From: JBJYIN01 sp046237015
GTDB lineage: Bacteria > Pseudomonadota > Gammaproteobacteria > Enterobacterales > Enterobacteriaceae
Reading direction: 5' to 3'
DNA length: 64,000 bases
Assembly: GCF_046237015.1 (NCBI RefSeq)
Contig: NZ_JBJYIN010000018.1
Coordinates: 41,885 to 105,884, forward strand
Both the position numbers and the translations under genes were made by a program. Shown here piece after piece: positions 44,680 to 52,723 of the stretch. Under the pieces are notes generated by a model. That model did no database searches, was not told the DNA's origin, and saw only the letters and a program-made list of their open reading frames with translations. Positions within the stretch are counted from its first letter, which is position 1; each line of letters begins with the position of its first letter.

Positions 44680-45846
44680 ATGTCAAATTATTATTTCTTA
44701 CCGACAAGAAATGTTTTCGGTGAAGGTAGCGTACAGGAAGCGGGTGAGTTAGCAAAAACGTTAAAAGTTAAAAAAGTATTGATCGTTACAGATAAATTCC
44801 TTGCGCAAAGTGGTATGGCAGAGAAGATTGCCAAAATTTATAAAGAAGCCGGAATTGATGCGCATATTTTTGGTGGTGCCGAACCTAACCCAACCGATAA
44901 AAACGTGGCTGATGGTATTAAGGCCTACCATGATAACGAATGTAACGCGATCGTCTCTCTTGGTGGTGGTTCTTCACACGATTGTGCTAAAGGTATTGGC
45001 CTGGTGGCCTCTAACGGTGGGAATATCAGGGATTTTGAAGGCGTCGATAAATCCAACAATGATATGATTCCGTTAATGGCGATTAATACAACGGCGGGTA
45101 CGGCATCCGAAATCACCCGTTTTTGTATTATTACGGATACCGATCGGAAAGTTAAGATGGCAATTGTGGATTGGCGCGTTACGCCACAAATTTCCATTAA
45201 CGATCCTGAGTTAATGGTAGGGATGCCGCCTTCATTGACTGCTGCAACGGGGATGGATGCGTTAACGCATGCGATCGAAGCCTATGTATCAACAATGGCA
45301 AATCCGCTCACCGATGCCGCAGCGTTAAAAGCCATTAAAATGATTACGCAATATTTGCCTAAAGCTGTCGCAAATGGTGAATATATGAAAGCCAGAGACA
45401 ATATGGCCTATGCCCAATATTTAGCGGGTATCGCCTTTAATAATGCCTCTCTGGGATATGTGCATGCGATGGCTCACCAATTGGGTGGTTTCTATAATTT
45501 ACCTCATGGCGTTTGTAACGCGATTCTGCTGCCTTATGTCGAATCCTTTAATTTAATGAGTAACCTTAACCGGTTCAGAGATATTGCTGAAGCGATGGGC
45601 GAAAATGTCGCAGGCTTATCAACAGATGACGCCGCAGTTAAAGCGATTAGTGCTATCCAACGGTTAGGCAAACAAGTTGGTATTCCGCGCGATCTGAAGA
45701 GTCTGGGTGTTAAACCGGAAGATTTTGCGGTTATGGCTGAAAATGCTAAAAAAGACGTTTGCCAGCTTACCAACCCCCGTAAGGCGACGAAAGAAGAAGT
45801 TATCGAATTGTATCGTCAGGCCTATGAAGGGTCGTTGGCGATATAA
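44680..45846 (+). CDS. Iron-containing (type III) alcohol dehydrogenase
   Basis: A 388-residue NAD(P)-dependent dehydrogenase of the YiaY/AdhB/DhaT group. The nucleotide-binding turn is IVSLGGGSSHDCAKG; metal ligands are Asp/His in GMDALTHAIEAYVS and the His pair in HAMAHQLGGFYNLPHGVCNA. It is cytosolic. The physiological substrate (ethanol, 1,3-propanediol, lactaldehyde) cannot be told from sequence. AGAGGAAGG precedes the ATG. The CRP-like site suggests carbon-state control; expression during fermentation is likely. No partner gene lies in the same operon except perhaps the unknown gene downstream. Confidence 0.93.
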   Translation: MSNYYFLPTRNVFGEGSVQEAGELAKTLKVKKVLIVTDKFLAQSGMAEKIAKIYKEAGIDAHIFGGAEPNPTDKNVADGIKAYHDNECNAIVSLGGGSSHDCAKGIGLVASNGGNIRDFEGVDKSNNDMIPLMAINTTAGTASEITRFCIITDTDRKVKMAIVDWRVTPQISINDPELMVGMPPSLTAATGMDALTHAIEAYVSTMANPLTDAAALKAIKMITQYLPKAVANGEYMKARDNMAYAQYLAGIAFNNASLGYVHAMAHQLGGFYNLPHGVCNAILLPYVESFNLMSNLNRFRDIAEAMGENVAGLSTDDAAVKAISAIQRLGKQVGIPRDLKSLGVKPEDFAVMAENAKKDVCQLTNPRKATKEEVIELYRQAYEGSLAI

Positions 45847-45886
45847 TTTCGGCGCGACCTTTCAGTATTGTTCCTGTTACGGACGA

Positions 45887-45902
45887 GGCCCATGGATGGG
45901 CC
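45887..45902 (+). terminator. Short hairpin after the alcohol dehydrogenase
   Basis: GGCCCAT-GG-ATGGGCC lies 40 bases beyond the stop codon. It has a two-base loop on paper (in practice four or more) and no T run, so termination is uncertain. Confidence 0.4.
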
Positions 45903-45949
45903 AGATAGTGAATCAGCATGAGAAAAAGGAGGGTTTTTCGTTCGTATTG

Positions 45950-45968
45950 TTGTCATAGATCATGACAA
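45950..45968. promoter_or_regulatory. 19-bp perfect inverted repeat upstream of the unknown gene
   Basis: TTGTCAT-AGATC-ATGACAA: 7-bp arms and a 5-base spacer, about 100 bases before the 46067 start codon. A smaller palindrome CACAATTGTG follows at 45983-45992. The arrangement looks like an operator for a dimeric repressor or activator; the protein is unknown. Confidence 0.45.
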
Positions 45969-46066
45969 TGTCATTTTCTTACCACAATTGTGATCTTTTA
46001 CTGAATGTAGCATCGCCTATGCCGTTAATGATCAGGACTCATACCTGAAAAACGGAGCAATTCTTG

Positions 46067-46687
46067 ATGGACGGTATTACCCCCCATAACGCTTCACAAC
46101 CCTATCAAACAGATGACGCTGTTCAAATGTCGCATGGCTCGCGTGTTGATGCTTCGCTTGCCCACTTTGAAGCCATCAAATTTGCTGATACTTGCCATAA
46201 AGGTCATTCTGAATCGGCTTCACATTTGATGGCGTCGCTTACATCCGATGATGCTGAGACATACGACTTTTCCTGGTTTTTCACGCTAACGAAAGAAAAG
46301 GCAAAATATTCCACCGCGGCGCTTACAGACGCACTGCATGAAGCTTTATCCAGTCCGTTGCATGCCAATATGACTGCGACCACTCAATTATTTGATATTG
46401 CGACTAAAAAACAGAAACTGATGTTCATTAAAGATCATTTGTTAGTTGAAGCGTATCGGGCGCAGGCAATTAGCGTCATCAATAATTATATTAATAAACT
46501 GGTGGAACATCGGGATAACGCGCTGATGGATAAAGTGTTATCGATCGCCGATAGCGCACAAAGCTTTGCCGATATGCTCGACCAGTTTGAAATGATCATC
46601 AGAAATCAGGGGGGGACATCCTTCGAATTGCAGAGCATTAGCCAACTTGCCGATCATTGGGAAGATTTTGTACAGCGGTATGCCTGA
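46067..46687 (+). CDS. Uncharacterised alpha-helical protein
   Basis: A 206-residue protein that I do not recognise. There is no signal peptide or membrane segment. The first 60 residues are polar and rich in Ser, His, Gln and Thr and look disordered. From about residue 75 it is predicted mostly helical (KEKAKYSTAALTDALHEAL, LLVEAYRAQAISVINNYINK, SFADMLDQFEMIIRNQ). It contains only one cysteine. ACGGAG (46052-46057) fits the ATG at 46067. A disordered polar N-terminus with a helical body is seen in many secreted effectors, but no Hrp-type promoter was found upstream and this remains a guess. It lies between an alcohol dehydrogenase and RyhB. Confidence 0.75.
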   Translation: MDGITPHNASQPYQTDDAVQMSHGSRVDASLAHFEAIKFADTCHKGHSESASHLMASLTSDDAETYDFSWFFTLTKEKAKYSTAALTDALHEALSSPLHANMTATTQLFDIATKKQKLMFIKDHLLVEAYRAQAISVINNYINKLVEHRDNALMDKVLSIADSAQSFADMLDQFEMIIRNQGGTSFELQSISQLADHWEDFVQRYA

Positions 46688-46837
46688 TAACCATTAAAAA
46701 AACCAACGGGAGCAGGGGCTGATAATACATTTGGTTGTGTGCTGAGTGAGCGGTTTGGATGATGTTTGAGCAGTCAGAACCTCATACTTTGTATGGAAAT
46801 GAGAAAAATTCTCAACAAAGTGCTTTACAGATGATAC

Positions 46838-46852
46838 TGATAACTATTATCA
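46838..46852 (+). promoter_or_regulatory. Fur box of ryhB
   Basis: TGATAAC-T-ATTATCA matches the 7-1-7 Fur consensus TGATAAT-N-ATTATCA with one mismatch. It overlaps a TATTAT -10 element (46845-46850) with TTTACA (46824-46829) as the possible -35, so Fe-Fur would block transcription of the small RNA. Confidence 0.85.
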
Positions 46853-46860
46853 TCATTTCC

Positions 46861-46963
46861 GCACTTCAGCAGTTGCTTCTTACGTAGGCACTGAAGGAGA
46901 GCACGACATTGCTCACATTGCTTCCAGTATTATTTTAGCCAGCCTCTGCGCTGGCTTTTTTTT
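46861..46963 (+). ncRNA. ryhB: RyhB small regulatory RNA
   Basis: The conserved RyhB core is present: GCACGACATTGCTCACATTG (46901-46920) followed by CTTCCAGTATTATTTTAGCC, as in E. coli RyhB with very few changes. It ends in an intrinsic terminator, AGCCAGC (46937-46943) with GCTGGCT (46950-46956) and a T run to 46963. The 5' part differs from E. coli, as expected. The start at about 46861 is inferred from the -10 element. RyhB is made in iron starvation, binds Hfq, and represses messages for iron-using proteins (in E. coli sdh, sodB, acnA and others). It lies between the unknown gene and pspF. Confidence 0.93.
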
Positions 46964-47034
46964 ATCTTAATTTTATCAACAGCGCTGTTTTTCATTCCTT
47001 ATCTGCCTCCGCTTAAACCTGACTTAATGTCAGG

Positions 47035-48033
47035 TTATTCGTTCACGACGATGGCATGTTTTTTCAGTAACCCGCGCAGTTGATGGTAGGTTAATCCCAG
47101 GAGTTCCGCCGCCTTACGCTGATTAAAACGCGACTGATTCAATGCCCGAATGAGCAGCGCATTTTCCTGAGACAACTGCCATTGCCTCATATCCAACGGC
47201 AAATCAGGTTGTTCATCCTGAGAGTGTTGCGGCGTCAACGGGGATTGGGTGGTGGATGCCGGCTTCTGGAAAGGGTTGAGAATGATATTATCCAGCATCT
47301 TGTCGCTGTTACCGTGGCGGTAGACGGAGCGTTCAACCACATTCTTTAATTCACGAATATTACCAGGCCAGCTGTAGCTCGAAAGGGTTTCACGAGCTTG
47401 CATCGTAAAGCCGGGAAATAGCGGCAGGCGCAGTTCCCGACACATCTGAATGGCAAAATGCTCAGCCAGCAACATGATATCCTGCTGACGTTCGCGCAAG
47501 GGGGGAAGTTGCACTACATCGAATGCCAATCTATCCAGGAGGTCGGCGCGAAATTTTCCGCTAGCGGCTAATGCGGGTAAGTCGTCATTGGTGGCGCAAA
47601 CCAGACGAACATCGACCTGTAATGCGTGGCCGCCGCCAACACGCTCCAGTACGCCATATTCAATCACCCGAAGCAGCTTTTCTTGTACCAACATGGGAGC
47701 TGTTGCCAACTCGTCCAAAAACAGCGTCCCGCCATCGGCACGTTCAAACCGTCCGAGGTGGCGTTTCTGTGCGCCGGTAAAGGCACCCGCTTCATGACCG
47801 AACAGTTCGGAATCCAGTAGGTTTTCGTTTAGCGCCGCACAGTTCAGTGAAACAAATGGCCCCTGCCAACGGGGGGAAAGGTAGTGTAAACGGCTGGCGA
47901 TCAACTCTTTGCCTGTCCCTCGTTCGCCAATCACCAGAACGGGTTTATTAAGCTGCGCGAGTTGTGATACTTGCTCAAGCACTTCAAGAAAGCTGTTTGC
48001 TTCGCCCAATAGGTTTTCTTTTTCTTGCATCAT
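47035..48033 (-). CDS. pspF: Phage shock protein operon activator PspF
   Basis: A 332-residue sigma-54 activator without a receiver domain: AAA+ domain with Walker A GERGTGKE, the sigma-54 contact loop GAFTGA (in HEAGAFTGAQ), Walker B GGTLFLDEL, and a C-terminal Fis-type helix-turn-helix (RKAAELLGLTYHQLRGLLKK). PspF is held inactive by PspA and released under inner-membrane stress. It is divergent from pspA. Two in-frame ATGs (48033, 48030) and a GTG (48036) are all possible starts. Confidence 0.97.
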   Translation of the reverse strand: MMQEKENLLGEANSFLEVLEQVSQLAQLNKPVLVIGERGTGKELIASRLHYLSPRWQGPFVSLNCAALNENLLDSELFGHEAGAFTGAQKRHLGRFERADGGTLFLDELATAPMLVQEKLLRVIEYGVLERVGGGHALQVDVRLVCATNDDLPALAASGKFRADLLDRLAFDVVQLPPLRERQQDIMLLAEHFAIQMCRELRLPLFPGFTMQARETLSSYSWPGNIRELKNVVERSVYRHGNSDKMLDNIILNPFQKPASTTQSPLTPQHSQDEQPDLPLDMRQWQLSQENALLIRALNQSRFNQRKAAELLGLTYHQLRGLLKKHAIVVNE

Positions 48034-48152
48034 CACTTTACACCATGTGATTTTTACTAACAGTTAGTGTATTTAACTAATTTAGCGGGTGTTGAAAAAT
48101 AGTCAAAATATAAGGATGTTTAATTTTCAATGAGTTACTGCAAACAAAAAAT

Positions 48153-48168
48153 TGGCACGCTTATTGAT
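48153..48168 (+). promoter_or_regulatory. Sigma-54 promoter of pspABC
   Basis: TGGCACG-N4-TTGAT fits the -24/-12 sigma-54 element (TGGCACG-N4-TTGCA) and resembles the E. coli pspA promoter. It lies about 97 bases before pspA. The region between it and pspF should hold the PspF upstream activating sites and an IHF site, which I could not fix precisely. Confidence 0.75.
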
Positions 48169-48264
48169 ATAGCTTTAGCGGACTCGCATCCTAATCCGTC
48201 ATAACGGGTCAGGATAATAAATCAGGCGTAATCAGACGCTGGAAATTGCTAAGAGGATTGGATT

Positions 48265-48930
48265 ATGGGTATTTTTTCTCGTTTTGCCGACATCGTGAAC
48301 GCCAATATCAATTCGTTGCTGGATAAAGCAGAAGATCCGCAGAAGTTGGTTCGGCTGATGATTCAGGAAATGGAGGATACGCTGGTTGAGGTTCGTTCGA
48401 CGTCAGCGCGGGCGTTGGCAGAAAAGAAACAGATTGCCCGTCGTATTGAGCAGGCTCAGTCTCAACAGACACAATGGCAGGATAAGGCCGAGTTGGCGCT
48501 GAGAAAAGATAAAGACGATCTGGCACGTGCAGCGTTGATTGAGAAACAAAAGCTGACCGATTTAATCGACATGTTGCAGCATGAAGCGGAAAGTATTGAT
48601 GAAACGTTGGAGCGCATGAAACGTGAAATCGGCGAGTTGGAAAACAAACTGACAGAAACGCGTGCACGTCAGCAGGCATTAACGTTACGCCATCAGGCTG
48701 CTTCTTCGTCCCGTGATGTGCGTCGTCAACTGGACAGCGGTAAGCTGGATGAAGCGATGGCTCGTTTCGAACAGTTCGAACGTCGGATTGATACGATGGA
48801 AGCGGAAGCAGAAAGCGTTGGTCTGGGTAAACAAAAGTCACTGGATCAGCAATTTGCCGAATTGAAAGCTGATGATGAAATCAGTGCGCAGTTGGCCGCG
48901 CTAAAGGCTAAAGTTAAACCAGCAGAATAA
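48265..48930 (+). CDS. pspA: Phage shock protein A
   Basis: A 221-residue ESCRT-III/Vipp1-family coiled-coil protein. An N-terminal amphipathic helix (MGIFSRFADIVNANINSLL) binds stressed membrane; the rest is long helical hairpin (QQTQWQDKAELALRKDKDDL, RFEQFERRIDTMEAEAESVG). PspA both inhibits PspF and, when released, maintains inner-membrane integrity. AGAGGATTGG precedes the ATG. First gene of the psp operon. Confidence 0.98.
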   Translation: MGIFSRFADIVNANINSLLDKAEDPQKLVRLMIQEMEDTLVEVRSTSARALAEKKQIARRIEQAQSQQTQWQDKAELALRKDKDDLARAALIEKQKLTDLIDMLQHEAESIDETLERMKREIGELENKLTETRARQQALTLRHQAASSSRDVRRQLDSGKLDEAMARFEQFERRIDTMEAEAESVGLGKQKSLDQQFAELKADDEISAQLAALKAKVKPAE

Positions 48931-49005
48931 CTGGCTTGTGTAGGTGGGCTATCGTCAGGGTTGGTGATAGCCGTAACCGGTAAACACCATGATTAAGGAG
49001 ACACG

Positions 49006-49236
49006 ATGAGTGCTTTGTTTCTTGCCATACCGCTGACCATTTTTATGCTGTTTGTGGCGCCGATATGGCTTTGGCTACATTACAGTCAGCGTAAGCAAAA
49101 CAATGCTCAGTTAGGACAAAGCGACATGCAGCGTCTGACGCAATTGACTGAAAACGCCCAGCGTATGCGTGAGCGAATTCAGGCGCTGGAAGAAATTCTG
49201 GATGCAGAACACCCGGACTGGAGAAAATCGTCATGA
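49006..49236 (+). CDS. pspB: Phage shock protein B
   Basis: A 76-residue inner-membrane protein: one N-terminal span (LFLAIPLTIFMLFVAPIWLWL) and a cytoplasmic coiled coil with leucine-type heptads (TQLTENAQRMRERIQALEEI). With PspC it senses secretin or other envelope stress and recruits PspA from PspF. Its stop overlaps the pspC start by four bases. Confidence 0.97.
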   Translation: MSALFLAIPLTIFMLFVAPIWLWLHYSQRKQNNAQLGQSDMQRLTQLTENAQRMRERIQALEEILDAEHPDWRKSS

Positions 49237-49598
49237 AGAATACATGGTCAGGTAAAACGTTGTATCGCATACCGGAAGAGGGAATGCTCAAAGGCGTATG
49301 CGCGGGTCTGGCTCGCTACTTTGATGTCCCGGTGAAACTGGTGCGGGTCATCGTCGTGTTATCCATGTTCTTCGGGTTGTTCTTTTTCACGATTGTGGCT
49401 TATATCGCGCTGAGCTTTGTCCTCGATCCGATACCCGCGATGCACTATCGCGACCAGGATGAAGCGTCGAAAACGCCGGGGCAATGGCTTCATGATGTGG
49501 ACGCCACATTGATGAAAAGTGAACAACGGCTACGTGATATTGAACGCTATGTCACATCGGATACCTTTGGCGTACAGAGCCGCTTTCGCCAGTTGTAA
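49233..49598 (+). CDS. pspC: Phage shock protein C
   Basis: A 121-residue PspC-domain membrane protein: LYRIPEEGMLKGVCAGLARY, the hallmark N-terminal segment, then a transmembrane region (VIVVLSMFFGLFFFTIVAYIAL) and a C-terminal helical tail. Partner of PspB. No pspD or pspE homologue follows; the next gene is a large DUF2339 membrane protein. Confidence 0.97.
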   Translation: MKNTWSGKTLYRIPEEGMLKGVCAGLARYFDVPVKLVRVIVVLSMFFGLFFFTIVAYIALSFVLDPIPAMHYRDQDEASKTPGQWLHDVDATLMKSEQRLRDIERYVTSDTFGVQSRFRQL

Positions 49599-49804
49599 TC
49601 TCATTACACGGCGCTGATATCAAACCGGCTACGGTGAGACGTCTCCATAACGGTCAATCAGCGTCGTTAATAACAAAATCATACTCTCTTTCCGCTATCC
49701 GGATGATTCTGTACTAGATTTGGAGTCAGTGCGGGATTTGTACGTTCCCCCCCGTTTCCTGTAAAACGCTTTGTTCATCTCACTCATGATTAAGAAGGGG
49801 CTTC

Positions 49805-52723
49805 ATGGATGATATAACGATTTTTATCGGTAGCCTGTTCGTGCTGGCCTATTTCATCGTGATACCGATAGCGATGATTGTGGTGTTCCTGCGTAGCAAA
49901 CAATTAAGAAAGAAGAACGAGCAGCTAGAGCAGACGATGGCACAACTACAGGTGAGTTTGCTTCGTTTAACGGCGCAGATAAATAGCCCATCACTATCGT
50001 CACATACAACTTCATCGTCGCATACAGCTTCATCGTCACGTACAACTTCATCGTCGCATACTGTTTCTCAGGCTGAGCCTACGGTTACGGCATCGGCGGC
50101 GGTTGAACCCATCCCCGCATGGGGAACGGATGCACCGGTCGAGTCTGCGAGTCAACCGCGTTCTGATAGGGTAGAAAATGTGACGCCGTCACTTGAGCGT
50201 GTGCATTCCGTGACTGAGTCGGAATGGCGTAGTCGCCGGGCAGATACCCGCGCCGAACGCTTTGATGTTAGAGATGAAGATGACACCCCAACGGAAAAAC
50301 ATGCCGGTATTCTTTCTTCATTAATCGGTTGGTTACTGCGCGGTAATCCTTTGGCAAAAGTGGGCGTTTTGCTGCTGTTTTTTGGCCTAGCTTACCTGAT
50401 GAAATACACCATCGAACGAGACATGCTAGCGATTCAATGGCGGTTAGGTATTGCGGCGCTCATTAGTAGTGGATTGCTGGTATTTGGCTGGCGTTTACGC
50501 CATCAACAACGGCTTTACGCCCTTATTTTGCAAGGCGGGGCGGTCGGTGCGTTGTATATCACGATATTTGGCGCGTTTCGGCTTTATTTCTTGCTGCCCT
50601 ATGTCGGGGCATTCGCGTTGTTGCTATTGGTCTGTATCGCCAGCGTGGGATTGGCGATATTGCAGCGTTCATTGAGCCTGGCGATGTTGGCGAGTATCGG
50701 TGGCTATCTGGCACCGCTATTGCTATCACAAGGTGGCGGTAGCCATGTGGTGCTATTTTCGTACTATCTGCTGCTTTCGCTGGGTATTCTGGCGATAAGT
50801 GCCCGGCAGTCGTGGCGAGAACTCAATCTGCTGGGGTTGATCTTTACCTTTGGCGTCGCCGCAAGCTGGGGGGCGGCTTACTATCAGCGCGATTTTTATC
50901 TGAGTAGCCAACTGTTTCTGATCGCCAATATTTTGTTGTTTGGCGTAGGGGCGTTGTTGTTTTCTTTGCGCCATCAGCCCACGAGTAAGCCAGTGGTCGA
51001 TGGCGTACTATTATTTGTGCCGCCGCTGATTGGCTTTGGTATGCAGTACCTTATTACCGAACATTGGCAATACGGGCCAGCGGTATCGGCTTTGGCATAC
51101 GGTCTGGGTTATCTGCTGCTCGGTGGGCTGACGCGTCGGTCGTCTCCGCGTTTAGGTTTGTTTGCCCTTAGTTTAGGGGGCTGCTTTTTGACGTTATCTG
51201 TACCATTAGCGTTGTCTGCGCAATCTACTGCTATGGTATGGATGGTTGAAGGCGTGTGTCTGCTGTGGAGTGGACTGCATCAGAAGCAGCGTCGCATGGG
51301 ATGGAGTGGTTCTGTTGTGCTGCTGCTTGGCGCATTATCAGTAGCATACGCTTTCGTGGTGGGAGAATTGTCGTCAGCGTCGTTTGCCTTCATCTTTTTC
51401 ACCGGTGGCATGTTGACGATGACTTCACTGTGCGCCGCCTGGTGTTGGTCGCATTATCGCCAGGTTGAAACGCAGTGGCGTAAGTTTGCGCAGGTTTTTT
51501 ACCTGCTGGGTATGGTGTCGTGGCTGATTTGGATCCTCTATATTGCCGGGCGCGTAATAAGAGAATACACCAATGCGTTTTGGCTCGGCAGTGAGTTTAT
51601 ACCACTTTGGCGAGCGCAGGATTTGCTGCAACCACCGTTGTTTTTGGCGTTGATGGCGATTTCCTGCCTACTATGGCAAAAAGTAGGAAAGTCCCTGAAA
51701 TGGCCGATGCTGCGCTACAGTAGTGGATTACTGTGGCTATTCATGCTGTATGCCGTTATCCAACTGGTTGATTTTTCTGGTTATAGCCAACTCCGATTAC
51801 TCAGCGTCGGCGAGCAGATCGCCGTGTTTTTGGGGTGGATCGTCAGCTTTTCGATTGCTTATGGTTTGCTCTACCTCGAGTCGGAAAATATACCGCGTCG
51901 GTTAGCGCAGGCCTTTCACCTATCGCTGTTCTGGATGGCGCTGGCTTTCTTTTTCCTGATGGCCGAACAGTATTGGTATCCTCTGATCCCAGCCTATATC
52001 GACGAAGGTGCGCCGGTTCTGTCATGCATTCTGCTGGCAACAATTATTTTGGCGCTGGTATTGCCAGCGCGTCACCGATTGTGGCCGCTGACGCACTGGG
52101 CGCAGTTGTATAACCGAACGGGATTAGTGCCACTGGTGGCAACATTGTTCACGCTATTGGCAAGCGCTAATCTGCTGGATGGACAGATTCGATGGGGCGC
52201 ACAAACGTGGCCTTATGTGCCATTGTTGAACCCGTTGGAGGGTAGTATGGCCTTTGGGGTGGCTGCGTTAGCGTTGTGGTATCGCCGAGCGTTAAGTGAT
52301 TCGCCACCGAGTCACACATTGAAGCGTTCGTGTCGGCTGGGGCTGTGGGCACTGGTTATCTGGTTGCTGAATGGCCTGCTGATGCGTGCACTGGCCTGGT
52401 ATACCGAGACGCCGTGGGACGCGGCGGCATTGTGGCGATCTCATCTGATTCAGGCAACGTTTGCACTGTTGTGGACATTTTCCGCATTGGTTTGCATGGT
52501 ATGGTCAACTCGCCGTCAGCAACGTAGCGGATGGATGATGGGTGCATTGCTGCTGAGTTTAACCATTCTTAAACTGTTTCTGGTGGATAGTGCAAACAGC
52601 GGTGGGCTGGCGCGTGCGGTAGCATTTATTGGGGTCGCTATCCTTATTTTGATTGTGGGGTATTTTGCGCCACTGCCACCCAAAAAATCGATCAACCCGT
52701 CGGAGACAACGGTCATTCAATGA
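49805..52723 (+). CDS. DUF2339 polytopic membrane protein
   Basis: A 972-residue protein of the DUF2339 family. One N-terminal span is followed by a coiled segment (QLRKKNEQLEQTMAQLQ), a low-complexity Ser/His/Thr stretch (about residues 60-90, encoded by tandem 18-bp repeats) and a polar linker to about residue 170. Then about 25 closely packed membrane spans start near NPLAKVGVLLLFFGLAYLMK. Function is unknown for the family. The stop codon overlaps the ycjX ATG (ATGA), so it is coupled to the stress GTPase genes ycjX-ycjF. A 206-base gap separates it from pspC, enough for its own promoter. E. coli lacks a gene at this place. Confidence 0.88.
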   Translation: MDDITIFIGSLFVLAYFIVIPIAMIVVFLRSKQLRKKNEQLEQTMAQLQVSLLRLTAQINSPSLSSHTTSSSHTASSSRTTSSSHTVSQAEPTVTASAAVEPIPAWGTDAPVESASQPRSDRVENVTPSLERVHSVTESEWRSRRADTRAERFDVRDEDDTPTEKHAGILSSLIGWLLRGNPLAKVGVLLLFFGLAYLMKYTIERDMLAIQWRLGIAALISSGLLVFGWRLRHQQRLYALILQGGAVGALYITIFGAFRLYFLLPYVGAFALLLLVCIASVGLAILQRSLSLAMLASIGGYLAPLLLSQGGGSHVVLFSYYLLLSLGILAISARQSWRELNLLGLIFTFGVAASWGAAYYQRDFYLSSQLFLIANILLFGVGALLFSLRHQPTSKPVVDGVLLFVPPLIGFGMQYLITEHWQYGPAVSALAYGLGYLLLGGLTRRSSPRLGLFALSLGGCFLTLSVPLALSAQSTAMVWMVEGVCLLWSGLHQKQRRMGWSGSVVLLLGALSVAYAFVVGELSSASFAFIFFTGGMLTMTSLCAAWCWSHYRQVETQWRKFAQVFYLLGMVSWLIWILYIAGRVIREYTNAFWLGSEFIPLWRAQDLLQPPLFLALMAISCLLWQKVGKSLKWPMLRYSSGLLWLFMLYAVIQLVDFSGYSQLRLLSVGEQIAVFLGWIVSFSIAYGLLYLESENIPRRLAQAFHLSLFWMALAFFFLMAEQYWYPLIPAYIDEGAPVLSCILLATIILALVLPARHRLWPLTHWAQLYNRTGLVPLVATLFTLLASANLLDGQIRWGAQTWPYVPLLNPLEGSMAFGVAALALWYRRALSDSPPSHTLKRSCRLGLWALVIWLLNGLLMRALAWYTETPWDAAALWRSHLIQATFALLWTFSALVCMVWSTRRQQRSGWMMGALLLSLTILKLFLVDSANSGGLARAVAFIGVAILILIVGYFAPLPPKKSINPSETTVIQ
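49997..50063 (+). repeat. 18-bp coding tandem repeat in the DUF2339 gene
   Basis: Three full units and a partial fourth of TCGTCACATACAACTTCA with a few substitutions (49997, 50015, 50033, 50051). They encode a repeating six-residue unit, SSHTTS and variants. The length is a multiple of three, so changes in copy number keep the frame. Confidence 0.85.

Noticed and set aside
45847..46066. Hrp-type (HrpL) promoter ahead of the unknown gene
   Set aside because: I looked for GGAACC followed at about 16 bases by CCAC and did not find it, so an effector role is not supported by a promoter.
49997..50063. Regularly spaced repeats as a possible CRISPR array
   Set aside because: The units are contiguous, 18 bases long, in frame inside a coding region and without spacers; this is a coding tandem repeat.
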